This document shows positions 9,473 to 17,446 of a stretch of DNA of 64,000 nucleotides, piece by piece. Location of the stretch: NCBI RefSeq assembly GCF_947501425.1, contig NZ_CANMVN010000008.1, positions 186,001 to 250,000 on the forward strand, in the 5' to 3' direction. Numbering within the stretch: position 1 is the stretch's first letter; every line of letters starts with the position of its first letter. A model generated the notes under the pieces. That model searched no databases, had not been told where the DNA came from, and saw only the letters and a program-made list of their open reading frames with translations. Position numbers and translations under genes: made by a program. The stretch comes from an uncultured Psychroserpens sp. (lineage in GTDB: Bacteria; Bacteroidota; Bacteroidia; Flavobacteriales; Flavobacteriaceae).

Positions 9473-10345
9473 ATGAAACAAAGAAAACCTACACTTGAAA
9501 AAATAAGTCCAAATTTTGGAAGTTCTGTTTTTGTAAGAAAGAGTTCTTCTGTAGATACCAATCGCACACCCTTTTGGCATTTTCATCCTGAAATAGAATT
9601 AATCTATGTTAATAAAGGCCAGGGTAAACGCCATATTGGTAACCATTTGTCTTATTTTAATAACAGTCAACTCATACTGATAGGTTCTAATTTACCACAT
9701 AATGGGTTCACTGATCGATTGACCCAACATGGATCTGAGGTGTTAGTGCAGTTTAAATCAGATTTTTTAGGAGCTGGTTTTTTTGATATTCCAGAGATGT
9801 CCAATATCAACACACTCTTTGAGCGTGCTAAAAGTGGCATTATTTTCAAACCAGAAACTAAAAGACGTGTTGGAAAAAAAATACAAAAACTTAATGATCT
9901 GGAAGGATTTGAAAGGATTTTACTTTTATTAAAAATCCTTAAAAAACTAGCCGATGCAAAAGATTATGAAATCTTAAATGCTAATGGATTTGTTTTTGAA
10001 ACCGAACTGCAGGATAGCGCAAAAATTGACATCATATACAAACATATAAATGAAAATTTTCAAAATCACATAACGTTAGATGACATTGCAGATAAAGTAA
10101 GTATGACGGTTCCTGCATTCTGTAGATACTTTAAAAAATCAACAGGTAAAACATTTACTAAACTTGTTAATGAGTACAGAATTGTTCATGCTACTAAGTT
10201 ACTATCAGAAAGCCAAATGAGTATTGCTGATGTTGCTTTTGAGTGCGGATTTAATAATTTTTCTCATTTCAATAAGCTATTCAATGAATTTACTGGTAAA
10301 AGTGCATCAAAATATAGAAGCGAGTTAAAATCAATAGTTAAGTAA
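9473..10345 (+). CDS. AraC-family transcriptional regulator with cupin sensor domain
   Basis: A 290-residue cytoplasmic regulator. The N-terminal half carries a cupin-like sensor (the region TPFWHFHPEIELIYV with HxHxE, then a second half near SNLPHNGF). The C-terminal ~100 residues hold two helix-turn-helix motifs (LDDIADKVSMTVPAFCRYF and MSIADVAFECGFNNFSHF) and the usual AraC tail. The arrangement resembles regulators of sugar metabolism, but the ligand is unknown. A 57-residue gene follows after 9 bases and is probably co-transcribed. An inverted repeat upstream may allow autoregulation. Confidence 0.92.
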   Translation: MKQRKPTLEKISPNFGSSVFVRKSSSVDTNRTPFWHFHPEIELIYVNKGQGKRHIGNHLSYFNNSQLILIGSNLPHNGFTDRLTQHGSEVLVQFKSDFLGAGFFDIPEMSNINTLFERAKSGIIFKPETKRRVGKKIQKLNDLEGFERILLLLKILKKLADAKDYEILNANGFVFETELQDSAKIDIIYKHINENFQNHITLDDIADKVSMTVPAFCRYFKKSTGKTFTKLVNEYRIVHATKLLSESQMSIADVAFECGFNNFSHFNKLFNEFTGKSASKYRSELKSIVK

Positions 10346-10354
10346 TTACAAGAA

Positions 10355-10528
10355 ATGAAAGATAAAATAGAGGCAACATTAGAATATTACAATGTAAAAG
10401 AGGAACAAATCTTAAAGGCAGTTAATTCTGGTAAACCTTTAACAACTGATGAAATTATTAGCTATGGACAACAAATGACAGAAATCGTACATAAAATTAC
10501 AGCTTTAGAAGTAGCCAAGGAAAACTAA
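10355..10528 (+). CDS. 57-residue hypothetical protein co-transcribed with the AraC-type regulator gene
   Basis: ATG at 10355, stop at 10526-10528. The product is acidic and predicted all-helical (starts MKDKIEATLEYY, ends EVAKEN). It contains the segment TTDEIISYGQQMTEIVHKI, which looks like a short helical hairpin. The start is 9 bases after the regulator stop. Position and protein-like composition support a real gene; function unknown. Confidence 0.6.
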   Translation: MKDKIEATLEYYNVKEEQILKAVNSGKPLTTDEIISYGQQMTEIVHKITALEVAKEN

Positions 10529-10609
10529 AACATCTCATTTTAATTAATAAAGTTTAATAATATCACTACTGGAAATCCTGTAAACCTTATACTTTTTGAG
10601 TGAGTATTT

Positions 10610-11269
10610 TTATTTTTCTCCATCCCACTCGGCATAGAACTGATCTAAGAATTGTTCCATAAAACGATGTCTGTTTGAAGCAATTTTTTTACCTGTTTTG
10701 GTATTCATTCTATCTTTTAAAAGCAATAACTTTTCATAGAAATGATTGATCGTTGGTGCTGTTGAGGCTTTATATTCCTCTTTTGTCATGTTTAACTTGG
10801 GTTGAATCGAAGGATCAAAGATCTTCCTATTCTTAAATCCGCCATAATTAAATGTTCTCGCTATCCCAATCGCTCCAAGCGCATCCAAGCGATCTGCATC
10901 CTGTATCACATCCAATTCAGGAGATTGAAATTTTTGTGGTTCATTTCCGCCTTTAAAAGAAATATGTGATATTATATTTACAACATGTTCGATTACAGCC
11001 GAATCGATATTAATTCCAAATAAAAACTCACGAGCCTTTTGAGGTCCGACACTTTCATCTCCATCATTAAATTTACTATCTGCAATATCGTGTAGTAAAG
11101 CTCCAAGAGCCACTATAAAGTGATCTACGCTTTCAGTTTCAGATATGAGTAAGCAATTTTTAAACACCCTTAGGGTGTGAAACCAATCATGTCCGCCTTC
11201 AGCATGCTCTAAGGTTGTCTTTACAAAAGTTTTTGTAAGCTGTATTTGATCTTGTTGCGTCTTTGTCAT
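10610..11269 (-). CDS. HD-domain phosphohydrolase
   Basis: A 219-residue soluble HD-superfamily metal hydrolase. Visible ligands are the His in GGHDWFHTLRV, the paired HD in ALLHDIADSKF and the distal Asp in VIQDADRLDALGAIG, which is the full H...HD...D set. The sequence resembles the YedJ/HD-hydrolase branch, whose members act on nucleotides or other phosphorylated metabolites; the substrate here is unknown. Its ATG overlaps the stop of the upstream acyltransferase gene by one base (TAATG), so the two are translationally coupled. Confidence 0.88.
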   Translation of the reverse strand: MTKTQQDQIQLTKTFVKTTLEHAEGGHDWFHTLRVFKNCLLISETESVDHFIVALGALLHDIADSKFNDGDESVGPQKAREFLFGINIDSAVIEHVVNIISHISFKGGNEPQKFQSPELDVIQDADRLDALGAIGIARTFNYGGFKNRKIFDPSIQPKLNMTKEEYKASTAPTINHFYEKLLLLKDRMNTKTGKKIASNRHRFMEQFLDQFYAEWDGEK

Positions 11270-12009
11270 TATTCTAAAATAATAGCACTGGTTATGGTGT
11301 GCTCTAAGCCTTTTATCAATTCTGAATGATCATCAACCTCACTTAATTTGATAGGTTGATGTACTTTAAATCTTATATGATTCCCAATTCCCATTGGAAA
11401 CTTTCCGTAGCGCAACATCTTCCAGGAATTATTAACTGTTATGGGAACAATCAATGCCGAAGGCACGCGTTCAAATAATAATTCGAGCCCTCTAGTTTTA
11501 AACACTTTGGGTTGACCATCTTTGCTTCTTGTTCCTTCCGGAAAAATAACAGCAGCGCGATTGGTATCTTCAATATAATCACCAAAGGTTGTCATTGCTG
11601 AAAGTGCTTGCCTTGGGTTTTTTCGATCGATCAATACTGAACCTCCATGACGCAAATTGTATGATACACTTGGAATTCCTTTACCTAATTCTTTTTTTGA
11701 CACAAACTTTACATGATGCTTACGCATGTACCACATTATTGGAGAAATATCATACATACTCTGATGATTAGACACAATGAGTAAAGGCTGGTCTTTAGAA
11801 ATTGTATAGGTATTGTCCCAACTAAATCGAGTTCCGAGAACATTTAAACAGCGCATCAAACAAAACTGAAGCGCATCAACACTTTTTTTATGAGCTTGAT
11901 AGCCAAATACGTTAAAACAAAACCATTGTATGGGATGAAAAACCAACAATGTAATTCCAAAGACCATGAAATACAAAACCGTTAATGGATAGGCCAAAAG
12001 TTTTCTCAT
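11269..12009 (-). CDS. plsC: 1-acyl-sn-glycerol-3-phosphate acyltransferase (PlsC family)
   Basis: An inner-membrane enzyme of phospholipid synthesis that acylates lysophosphatidic acid to phosphatidic acid. The acyltransferase motifs NHQSMYD (catalytic His-Asp) and FPEGTRS (glycerol-phosphate binding) are present, after an N-terminal membrane segment (YPLTVLYFMVFGITLLV). An ATG six codons further upstream (12027) is in frame, but the start at 12009 (MRKLLAYP) gives a normal N-terminus and is preferred. The stop overlaps the start of the HD hydrolase gene. The family is certain; acyl-chain or lysophospholipid preference cannot be read. Confidence 0.88.
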   Translation of the reverse strand: MRKLLAYPLTVLYFMVFGITLLVFHPIQWFCFNVFGYQAHKKSVDALQFCLMRCLNVLGTRFSWDNTYTISKDQPLLIVSNHQSMYDISPIMWYMRKHHVKFVSKKELGKGIPSVSYNLRHGGSVLIDRKNPRQALSAMTTFGDYIEDTNRAAVIFPEGTRSKDGQPKVFKTRGLELLFERVPSALIVPITVNNSWKMLRYGKFPMGIGNHIRFKVHQPIKLSEVDDHSELIKGLEHTITSAIILE

Positions 12010-12041
12010 GAAGCAAAAATAAATCAATGCCTTACATACAC

Positions 12042-12074
12042 AAAAAAAGCCACGATTAAATCGCGGCTTTTTTT
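12042..12074 (-). terminator. rho-independent terminator after the bacilliredoxin gene
   Basis: A hairpin with arms AAAAAAAGCCACGA and TCGCGGCTTTTTTT (one mismatch) and a 5-base loop, with a T-tract on the minus strand. It lies 20 bases after the bacilliredoxin stop. Confidence 0.75.
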
Positions 12075-12093
12075 CTAAAATTTGAATCTTGTA

Positions 12094-12504
12094 TTAACAA
12101 TGATCGTTATACGCATCCATTAAGTTCTCAGCAATTAATTCTGCTGGACGACCTTCAATATGATGACGCTCTAACATGTGCACTAATTCACCATTTTTAA
12201 ATAAAGCCATACTAGGAGAACTTGGAGGAAATGGCACCATGTGCTCTCTTGCTTTATCTACTGCTTCTCTATCTACACCTGCAAATACAGTTACAATATG
12301 ATCTGGACGTTTAGCATTTTGTAAACTTTGTCTCGCTCCAGGACGAGCATTAGCAGCTGCACAACCGCAAACAGAGTTAACAACTACTAACGTAGTTCCT
12401 TCTTTTGCTAAAGCAGCATCAACAGCATCTGCTGTATGTAATTCTTCAAAACCAACTTTGGTTAAATCCTCACGCATCGGTTTTACTAATTCTGCTGGAT
12501 ACAT
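12094..12504 (-). CDS. BrxA/BrxB-family bacilliredoxin (YphP/YqiW type)
   Basis: A 136-residue thioredoxin-fold protein with the characteristic CGC active site in NSVCGCAAANARPG. It also has the family-typical N-terminal start YPAELVKPMREDL and the C-terminal MLERHHIEGRPAELIA. In Firmicutes these proteins remove bacillithiol from S-bacillithiolated proteins; the same family is widespread in Bacteroidota, where thiol use differs among species. Length is normal for the family. The gene is monocistronic and ends at its own terminator. Confidence 0.93.
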   Translation of the reverse strand: MYPAELVKPMREDLTKVGFEELHTADAVDAALAKEGTTLVVVNSVCGCAAANARPGARQSLQNAKRPDHIVTVFAGVDREAVDKAREHMVPFPPSSPSMALFKNGELVHMLERHHIEGRPAELIAENLMDAYNDHC

Positions 12505-12856
12505 ATATTTTTGTTTTTTAAATTAATATTTTGAGTTGCAAAGATAACGAAAATTTATGGTGGTTATTGATTATTTGGTAAGCAGTTTGAATGGCATCAT
12601 TCAAGTTTTCAATGGTATTATATGTCTGAAGAAAACAAAAATTTACCCCTTGAGGATGTATAAAAATCCATCATTGTTACTATTATAGATACAAACATAG
12701 CAATCATTAATAAGCATATACCTCACTTCATAATGAGATTGGTTTTTATTACAAAGACATAAAACCCGTAAAAAGGTTATGTGTAATAGTAACAAAAGTG
12801 AAAAATATCTACTAACAAATAGTATATTTGAAATCAACTATTAATAACATACATAC
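12505..12856. other. gene-free interval of about 350 bases
   Basis: No convincing gene. A 64-residue frame on the minus strand (12643-12837) is rich in Ile/Tyr/Cys/Asn, as expected of AT-rich noncoding DNA. The right end carries the promoter of the TerB-DnaJ gene (-7 box at 12823-12830). No RNA fold or terminator stood out. Confidence 0.5.
12823..12830 (+). promoter_or_regulatory. -7 promoter box of the TerB-DnaJ gene
   Basis: TATATTTG matches TAnnTTTG, 26 bases before the start codon. The -33 region has GTG (12798-12800) in place of TTG, with a 22-base spacer. Confidence 0.45.
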
Positions 12857-13651
12857 ATGAGTTTTGCAAAATGGATTGGAGGTGCTTTAGGTTGGTCTTT
12901 TGGTGGGCCAATTGGTGCTATAATTGGCCTCGCCATAGGAAGTGTCATTGATGGTGCTTCTGAGAGAGGTGGCTTTTTGTTAGGAGAAGGAAACCAACGA
13001 CAAAGAAATCGCCCAAGACAGTCTACATCACGTTCTGGAACAAGGTCACAAACACGTAAACGATCACAAACTCAATCTGGAGATTTTGAAGTAAGCCTTT
13101 TGATCTTAGCTTCTGTAGTTATTAAAGCAGATGGTATTCAAGATCAACGTGAGCTCGATTACGTGCGACAACAATTTGTTAGTATGTATGGAAAAGACAG
13201 AGCTAATCATGCATTTAAACTGTTTAAGAACATCAATAAACAAAGTATTCCAACTAGAAAAGTGTGTGTGCAAATAAGACAGATGATGGATCATTCGTCA
13301 AGGCTACAACTCCTTCATTTTTTATTTGGAATTGCTAAAGCTGATGGTATGGTGACTGACAATGAGGTCTCTCAAATTTATATGATTGCTGGATATCTTG
13401 GGATAAGTTCTCGGGATTATGAAAGTATTAAAGCCATGTTTTACAATAGTAGTAATAATGCTTATAAGATTTTAGAAGTTGATAAAAGTGCAACTGACGA
13501 AGAGGTCAAAAAAGCTTATCGAAAAATGGCAAAAAAATACCATCCTGATAAAGTTATCCACCTTGGAAAAGAACACCAAAAGGGAGCCGAAGAAAAGTTT
13601 AGGCAAGTACAAAAGGCTTATGAGCAATTACAAAAAGAACGTGGATTTTAA
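12857..13651 (+). CDS. DjlA-like membrane-associated co-chaperone (TerB + DnaJ domains)
   Basis: A 264-residue protein with three parts. Residues 1-40 form a glycine-zipper-like hydrophobic segment ([16 protein letters not shown]). A basic Arg/Gln/Ser linker follows, then a TerB-like helical domain (about 75-185, [18 protein letters not shown]). Last comes a C-terminal J domain (about 200-262) with the essential HPD in KKYHPDKV. This is the layout of DjlA-type proteins, which recruit DnaK at the inner membrane. The role in this organism is inferred from family membership. A small membrane protein gene is convergent immediately downstream. Confidence 0.87.
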   Translation: MSFAKWIGGALGWSFGGPIGAIIGLAIGSVIDGASERGGFLLGEGNQRQRNRPRQSTSRSGTRSQTRKRSQTQSGDFEVSLLILASVVIKADGIQDQRELDYVRQQFVSMYGKDRANHAFKLFKNINKQSIPTRKVCVQIRQMMDHSSRLQLLHFLFGIAKADGMVTDNEVSQIYMIAGYLGISSRDYESIKAMFYNSSNNAYKILEVDKSATDEEVKKAYRKMAKKYHPDKVIHLGKEHQKGAEEKFRQVQKAYEQLQKERGF

Positions 13652-13655
13652 AACA

Positions 13656-13796
13656 CTAATCTTTATTGTCTAATCGCTTCTCAATATCCTTAAAATAACG
13701 TTTTTCTTTATACTTTCTGTAGATAAACACGACAACAACAATTAACGCCAGAATCATCATTCCGCCTTTGCTTGTGAAATAATCAATGAGTTTCAT
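13656..13796 (-). CDS. 46-residue single-pass membrane protein, hypothetical
   Basis: ATG at 13796, stop at 13656-13658. The product begins MKLIDYFTSKGG, continues with a clear transmembrane segment (MMILALIVVVVFIY) and ends in a charged Lys/Arg/Glu/Asp cytoplasmic tail. The positive-inside pattern and the match of composition to a small membrane protein argue for a real gene. No family recognised. It is convergent with the TerB-DnaJ gene, with 4 bases between their stops. Confidence 0.6.
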   Translation of the reverse strand: MKLIDYFTSKGGMMILALIVVVVFIYRKYKEKRYFKDIEKRLDNKD

Positions 13797-13885
13797 AATA
13801 GTAGGTTGAGCATTTTATAGTCGGGAATAAAAATAAAACTTTCATTTTAATCCTTTACTTTAGAGGTATTAGACAACCAAATATC

Positions 13886-14209
13886 ATGGATAAATCACAG
13901 GTAAAACAAACTATTTTAGATGAAATTTCTAAAACTGAAGCATCCATAGAACACTATAAAGACTTAACCAAACCCATCTCTCCAAGTGATGCAATTGGTC
14001 GAGTGAGCAGAATGGATGCCATTAATAATAAAAGTGTCAACGAAGCATCCTTACGACAAGCCGAACAAAAACTCATCAATTTAAATCGTGTACTATCAAA
14101 AATTGATGATGACGATTTTGGGATATGCTTAAAATGTAAACAATCTATCCCAATTGGTAGAATCCTTATCAGACCACAAAGTTTACTCTGTGTTAATTGC
14201 GCGAGATAG
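13886..14209 (+). CDS. TraR/DksA-family zinc-finger protein
   Basis: A 107-residue protein with a helical coiled-coil-like N-terminal part and a C-terminal C4 zinc finger, CLKCKQSIPIGRI...CVNC. This matches short TraR/DksA-type proteins that reach the RNA polymerase secondary channel and modulate initiation. The acidic DxxD tip typical of DksA can be placed only tentatively (the DDDDF region near the finger). It precedes an ECF sigma gene by 96 bases on the same strand; a regulatory link is possible but not shown. Confidence 0.83.
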   Translation: MDKSQVKQTILDEISKTEASIEHYKDLTKPISPSDAIGRVSRMDAINNKSVNEASLRQAEQKLINLNRVLSKIDDDDFGICLKCKQSIPIGRILIRPQSLLCVNCAR

Positions 14210-14305
14210 TACCATTTAAAGAACTTGGTATTATAATTGAGACTAATATTTTAAAAAAATTAGGAGACCTTTTCAACTTTTGACCATTAATAAGTAAAAC
14301 AGTGT

Positions 14306-14851
14306 ATGAGTGATCAAGACATTTTAGAACTTTTCAAGAATGGACAAAGAGATAAGGCATTCAAAAAACTCTACAGACTCTATCCCAGAATAGAGAAACT
14401 AATACGCTCAAAAGGTGGCACTAAGGCAGATGCCAAAGATGTATTTCAAGAGGCATTAATCATCTTAAATAGAAATTTAGAGACTTCAAATTTTAAACTC
14501 ACCTCATCATTTTATACTTATTTATATTCGGTCTCACGATTTGTATGGTCTGATATTCAAAAAAGTCTCACCAAACAACAATTACAAAACTTAAATGCAC
14601 AGGATGTTCAAATATTTCAAGAGGTCATAGAAGAAAAAAAATACCAACTTGCAGAACATGCTTTTCTAGATATAGGAAAACGATGTCAACAACTTTTACA
14701 ACTGTTTTATCACAAAGCCATGTCGTTTAAAGACATCGCAAAGGTGATGCAATTCAAATCAGATAAGATTGCTAAAAACCAAAAGTATAAGTGTTTGCAA
14801 AAAGCAAAAGACATCTATCAAACCAAATTAAAATCGGTTAATCTAAACTAG
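14306..14851 (+). CDS. ECF-type RNA polymerase sigma factor
   Basis: A 181-residue sigma-70-family protein. Region 2 includes DAKDVFQEALIILNRNL (the typical A-D-D-xF-Q/HEA segment), and region 4 near the C-terminus has the helix-turn-helix MSFKDIAKVMQFKSDKIAK. The gene is followed after 5 bases by a membrane protein with an anti-sigma-like N-terminus, so the pair should form a sigma/anti-sigma module. It is clearly related in layout to the second pair at 60155-61519. The regulon is unknown. Confidence 0.88.
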   Translation: MSDQDILELFKNGQRDKAFKKLYRLYPRIEKLIRSKGGTKADAKDVFQEALIILNRNLETSNFKLTSSFYTYLYSVSRFVWSDIQKSLTKQQLQNLNAQDVQIFQEVIEEKKYQLAEHAFLDIGKRCQQLLQLFYHKAMSFKDIAKVMQFKSDKIAKNQKYKCLQKAKDIYQTKLKSVNLN

Positions 14852-14856
14852 GACGT

Positions 14857-17016
14857 ATGGAAACTTACAATCAATATATAGAATTAATAAACCAATACCT
14901 CAGTAATCTACTATCTGATGAGTCAAGAATAGCATTTGAATCAAAGTTAGAAAACGATCCAGAATTCAAAACCATTTACGAAGAACATATGGTTTTTATT
15001 AATGGTCTACAAAGAGTTCAGGTTAAAGCCGATATCCAAAAAGGACAACGATCGTATTATACCGAAAAGTGGGTGAAAATTTCAGGGTTCTCCATTCTGG
15101 TCTTAGGTCTTTTGGTTATGATATATACATTGGTTTTCAAAACTTCGGAAATTGAACCAACTCCAAACAATGAGAGTATTAATGTTGTCAACATTGATTC
15201 TGTATCAACCCAAAAAGACAACAATGATGTTTCAGTAGCTATTTCCGAAGAGAAGCCAGACAGTACTAAAACTACATCTCAACATGTAGTTAGTTACACC
15301 ACAACTACAATTCAAGAAAAATTTGGTGGTATTTCTGAAACCAATATTGATATTAAAAAGAAAGCTCAAATGGTTAAGATCAATGTTCAAAACGATACAA
15401 CCATTACATGTAAAGAAGGCACTGTTTTGAATATCTCTAAAGGGTCGTTCATCAATCCAAATACTGGAAAGACGGTTACTGGAGTAATTGATTTAAACGT
15501 TACCGAATATTACAAGTTATCAGATATTTTGATGGCTAATTTATCAACAGTATCCAACGGAAAACAACTAGAAACCGGAGGTATGATTTACATTGAAGCT
15601 TCTCAGGGAACTACAACACTAGAATTGAAGGATAATAGGTCTCTTGAAATTTTATTCCCGACACCACAAAAGAAATCTGGTATGCAACTATTTAATGGTG
15701 AGTGGCAAGAAAACAATATCAACTGGTCTCTGACTAACACCACTGATTTAGAAGTTATTGATATTGATGAAGCGCATATCGATGTTCCGTTTAATGTTGT
15801 AGAAGTTGTACCTACATTTCCTGGTTGTGAGTCTGAAGATAATGACATTAGAAAGCAATGTACAACAGCTGCCATTTCTAAATTTATAAGTCGGAAATTT
15901 AATACTGATGTTGCTCTCGGACTCGGATTATCAGGACGACAACGTATTCTTTCTATGTTTAAAATTGATGAAGACGGAAATATAACCTTCATTCAATCCA
16001 GAGCTGCTCACCCAAGATTAAGTGAAGAGGCAGATAGAGTGATCTCATTATTACCAAAAATGAGTCCTGGATTACAACGCGGAAAACCAGTGACTGTGCC
16101 TTACTCCTTACCTATCAATTTTACAGTTGTAGAAGATGAGGAATTGACACAAAAATATATAAGCTTAATAGAGGTTGATAGTGTTTCAACTAGTACTAGT
16201 CTAGTTCAGGCCAATGATATTATTGTTAGACCTACTGAAATGGATACGGTTTATACAACACGTCGTGGGATGGTTGAACTGATAAGAGAAGTGATGCACG
16301 ATAAAGATTTCCTAGTAGATTCTCTGTTTATTCAGAAATGGCAAACGTATGAAAAGCAGAAACTCATTCGTAAACTGGGAAGGTTGGATAACGAACGTTA
16401 TATCCTAAGAAAACCATTATTTGAAATGGATGATACCAGATTTAAAATTCTAGAAGACGATTCGATTACACGTGGCGGACATGTGATCAGATTTCCGTGG
16501 AATGAAACACAAGTACCAACTACGACGCAAATCATGACTATTGTTCCTAAGCAACAATTCTCGGCAGGTGGTGAAATTGTATCTGTAGAAGAATTTGAAA
16601 CACGATTAGGTGACGAAGCCGACACAAGTATTTCTACAAGTGATGCTACTTACTACGCTTTAAGCACTACTAAATTAGGTTGGATCAACTGTGATCGTTT
16701 TATCAACGGAAGAACCAAACGCATTAAATACAAACTCAAGATTAAAAATACCGATGGTGCCAGTGTGAATATGGTGTTTAAATCATACAACTCGATTTTA
16801 CCAAGTTGGTACATCAATGGTGCCTATGATTTCAAAACGGTTGGTCTTGACGAGGAGGTTATCTTAGTTGCTATCAAGCGCACAAACGGAAAATTATACT
16901 ACGATACTATAGAGACTAAAACAGAAGTAAATCCACAATTAGATTTTGAATTTAAAGAGGTAAGTATTGAGGAATTGAAAGAGGAGTTAGAGAAATTAAA
17001 TAGTATCTTTAATTAA
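14857..17016 (+). CDS. anti-sigma-like inner-membrane protein with embedded TonB-C-like domain
   Basis: This 719-residue protein starts with a short anti-sigma-like region (about 1-70; NQYLSNLLSDESRIAFESKL, DPEF), as in many Bacteroidota anti-sigma factors. A single membrane helix follows at about 75-95 (ISGFSILVLGLLVMIYTLVF) and then a long periplasmic part. Around residues 316-425 is a segment beginning VVPTFPGCE and containing FKIDEDGNITFIQSRAAHPRLSEEADRV. This has the pattern of the TonB C-terminal domain (P..PGG/C..., I...G.V....V..S.HP.LD.EA.RV). No Pro-rich TonB spacer or ExbB/ExbD genes are nearby. The role, relaying an envelope signal to the adjacent sigma factor, is inferred from gene order. 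Confidence 0.72.
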   Translation: METYNQYIELINQYLSNLLSDESRIAFESKLENDPEFKTIYEEHMVFINGLQRVQVKADIQKGQRSYYTEKWVKISGFSILVLGLLVMIYTLVFKTSEIEPTPNNESINVVNIDSVSTQKDNNDVSVAISEEKPDSTKTTSQHVVSYTTTTIQEKFGGISETNIDIKKKAQMVKINVQNDTTITCKEGTVLNISKGSFINPNTGKTVTGVIDLNVTEYYKLSDILMANLSTVSNGKQLETGGMIYIEASQGTTTLELKDNRSLEILFPTPQKKSGMQLFNGEWQENNINWSLTNTTDLEVIDIDEAHIDVPFNVVEVVPTFPGCESEDNDIRKQCTTAAISKFISRKFNTDVALGLGLSGRQRILSMFKIDEDGNITFIQSRAAHPRLSEEADRVISLLPKMSPGLQRGKPVTVPYSLPINFTVVEDEELTQKYISLIEVDSVSTSTSLVQANDIIVRPTEMDTVYTTRRGMVELIREVMHDKDFLVDSLFIQKWQTYEKQKLIRKLGRLDNERYILRKPLFEMDDTRFKILEDDSITRGGHVIRFPWNETQVPTTTQIMTIVPKQQFSAGGEIVSVEEFETRLGDEADTSISTSDATYYALSTTKLGWINCDRFINGRTKRIKYKLKIKNTDGASVNMVFKSYNSILPSWYINGAYDFKTVGLDEEVILVAIKRTNGKLYYDTIETKTEVNPQLDFEFKEVSIEELKEELEKLNSIFN

Positions 17017-17018
17017 TT

Positions 17019-17444
17019 ATGAAATATGTATTATTAACACTATTCTCTGTCGTTTCATTTTTTTTAAACGCACAAGATGTTGTTGGAGTCTATCAAATTA
17101 GATCTGATTCTGAAAACTTCAGCTCAACACGTACCCTAACTATAAAAAATGATGGCTCCTTTGAATTTTATAACTATCGCCGTGTTGAAGATGGTATTCC
17201 AAAAGAAACACATAATTATGGAAAAGGGACCTGGACTAAACATAAAAAAGTCATTACTTTTTCTGCGGAAGCATCAGATTTAGATTCTAAGTACACGCTC
17301 AATTTCAATAATTCCAAAGCTCGATTTAACACCAAATCTCCAAGAGATAAAACGAATCGGGTTATTGCAGATTTTATAGTTTTTTATGATACTGAGGTGG
17401 ATATTGCTAAACGATTAAAATTATTTAAATCGTCTTCCTTTTAA
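17019..17444 (+). CDS. exported lipocalin-like small protein, hypothetical
   Basis: A 141-residue protein with a signal peptide (MKYVLLTLFSVVSFFLNAQ). The mature body opens DVVGVYQIRSDSENFSSTRTLTI and contains GKGTWTKHKKVITFS, a pattern of short beta strands seen in lipocalin-like Bacteroidota proteins. Its start is two bases after the stop of the anti-sigma-like gene, so it belongs to that operon. Function unknown. Confidence 0.72.
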   Translation: MKYVLLTLFSVVSFFLNAQDVVGVYQIRSDSENFSSTRTLTIKNDGSFEFYNYRRVEDGIPKETHNYGKGTWTKHKKVITFSAEASDLDSKYTLNFNNSKARFNTKSPRDKTNRVIADFIVFYDTEVDIAKRLKLFKSSSF

Positions 17445-17446
17445 AC

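Noticed and set aside
12643-12837. 64-residue minus-strand frame in a 350-base gap
   Set aside because: Composition is that of AT-rich noncoding DNA (Ile/Asn/Tyr/Cys), with no promoter, signal or family pattern.
15603-15992. 129-residue minus-strand frame opposite the TonB-C-like region
   Set aside because: Overlaps a recognisable domain on the plus strand and shows no protein-like features of its own.
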